In this document: positions 63,492 to 64,000 of the stretch, piece by piece
How the letters are laid out: the number at the start of each line of letters is the position of its first letter
Position numbering within the stretch: the first letter of the stretch is position 1
DNA from: a virus
DNA: 64,000 nt
Reading direction: 5' to 3' (one strand)
Virus record (IMG/VR): IMGVR_UViG_3300031857_000054
Location: 1-64,000 of that record
The notes under the pieces: model-generated
Seen by the model: only the letters and a program-made list of their open reading frames with translations
The model's database searches: none
What the model was told of the DNA's origin: nothing
Position numbers and translations under genes: made by a program

Positions 63492-64000
63492 ATGGCTAAC
63501 TTACAAAGAAATATAGAAGTTTTAAAAGCTAAGGATTGTGCTTACTTATCAATCCTAGATACCTCGTACTATCCTGAAACTTTAGACGAGGCAAACATTC
63601 AAATCACTGCACCTGGTTATGATATTCCATTTGAATTTGCTTTTACTTTAAATGAAGTAAACGTATACAATTCATACACTTTTGGATTCACTACCAATGC
63701 AACGGCAGATTTTGTAGAATTGCCAGATGGTTTATATACTTTGAACTTAACTACTTGCCCTGACACAGGAGTATGTACTAGATATCACCTACGCACTTGT
63801 AGGATTGATTGTAGACTTGCTGTACAATGGGCTAAGTATGCACAAGATTGTGAGGATGAAAAAATCCTTTACTATCTAGATAAGATTGAGTTTCTGCTAC
63901 GGGGAGGAGAAGCTAACGCAGATTTATGTAACCCCGAAAAAGCAATTGAATTATACAGAAAAGCAGATGACTTACTTAGACGATTTGAACTTGACTGTTA
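63492..64000 (+). CDS. Cys-rich virion-region protein, 169 codons seen (reaches window end)
   Basis: MANLQRNIEVLKAKDCAYLS, an N-terminal beta domain (YDIPFEFAFTLNEVNVYNSY), a Cys cluster LTTCPDTGVCTRYHLRTCRI, DCRLAVQWAKYAQDCEDEKI, and a helical end (KAIELYRKADDLLRRFELDC). The last two bases are TA, so the stop may be the next base. The paired Cys could stabilise a virion protein by disulfides. Position after abundant structural genes suggests a virion or assembly role. Confidence 0.65.
   Translation, partial: MANLQRNIEVLKAKDCAYLSILDTSYYPETLDEANIQITAPGYDIPFEFAFTLNEVNVYNSYTFGFTTNATADFVELPDGLYTLNLTTCPDTGVCTRYHLRTCRIDCRLAVQWAKYAQDCEDEKILYYLDKIEFLLRGGEANADLCNPEKAIELYRKADDLLRRFELDC

Noticed and set aside
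1-64000. Stop-codon reassignment (as in some crAss-like phages)
   Set aside because: Genes end normally at TAA, TAG and TGA, and no core gene contains an in-frame stop; the standard code fits.
1-64000. Temperate lifestyle genes
   Set aside because: No integrase, excisionase or CI-like repressor is visible. The ParB-like and HTH proteins alone are not evidence for lysogeny, and part of the genome is outside the window.

Overview
The window is a piece of a tailed double-stranded DNA phage genome whose host belongs to the Bacteroidota. The evidence for the host is the repeated TAnnTTTG promoter box (TATATTTG, TATTTTTG, TAACTTTG) with a TTG/TTTG box about 17-20 bp upstream, weak Shine-Dalgarno signals, and an encoded protein with a type IX secretion (T9SS) C-terminal sorting domain. 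The gene set is a family A DNA polymerase, toprim primase, DnaB-type helicase, SF2/SNF2-like helicase, uracil-DNA glycosylase, ThyX, an acidic-tailed SSB-like protein, an IHF-like protein, and then TerL, an ~800-residue portal, an acidic scaffold-like protein and the major capsid protein. This fits the crAss-like phages (Crassvirales). The assignment rests on gene content and order; no search was run. No integrase is visible.

Layout. (1) 1-2237, minus: the 5' part of a tail-fibre gene interrupted by a LAGLIDADG intein. (2) 2350-30710, minus: the replication and nucleotide-metabolism block. In order it holds a GroES-like protein, dCMP deaminase, PD-(D/E)XK nuclease, DUF5664, PolA, NinG, DUF932, UNG, a DnaA domain-IV protein, primase, SSB, a RecA-fold ATPase, DnaB, a metallopeptidase, ThyX next to an HNH homing endonuclease that has split off a thyX 5' remnant, a tandem paralogue series, a thioesterase, a spore-photoproduct-lyase-like radical SAM protein, an SF2 helicase, a muralytic enzyme and a ParB-like protein. 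One lone plus-strand gene (3493-3828) sits inside this block with its own promoter and terminator. (3) 30711-36082, minus: an accessory or early-type region with a cluster of structured RNAs (a tRNA-Glu and a 125-nt tRNA-like RNA), noncoding repeat regions that could hold an origin, and about a dozen small genes. Each small gene starts just after the same T-rich element (TTTTTTCTTTYC ... TATG), usually sitting directly behind a hairpin. (4) 36083-36700 (minus) and 36701-37035: a divergent promoter region. (5) 37036-64000, plus: late genes. These are tail-fibre and beta-helix proteins, a holin-like protein, a YkuD-like endolysin candidate, a tightly overlapping operon of exported proteins (43524-50277), DNA-binding proteins, TerL, portal, scaffold, MCP, connector proteins and abundant head/tail proteins.

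How it works together. The minus block would supply dUMP/dTMP metabolism, replication and recombination, while the plus block builds, packages and releases virions. The most unusual parts are: the intein, whose predicted removal rejoins DMYK to STYDTDNSG in the fibre; the exported-protein operon with a T9SS-sorted cohesin/dockerin-like protein, a CsgG-like lipoprotein and a barrel-like protein; the array of hairpin plus T-rich leader cassettes, which lack host-type promoters; and the thyX/HNH arrangement.
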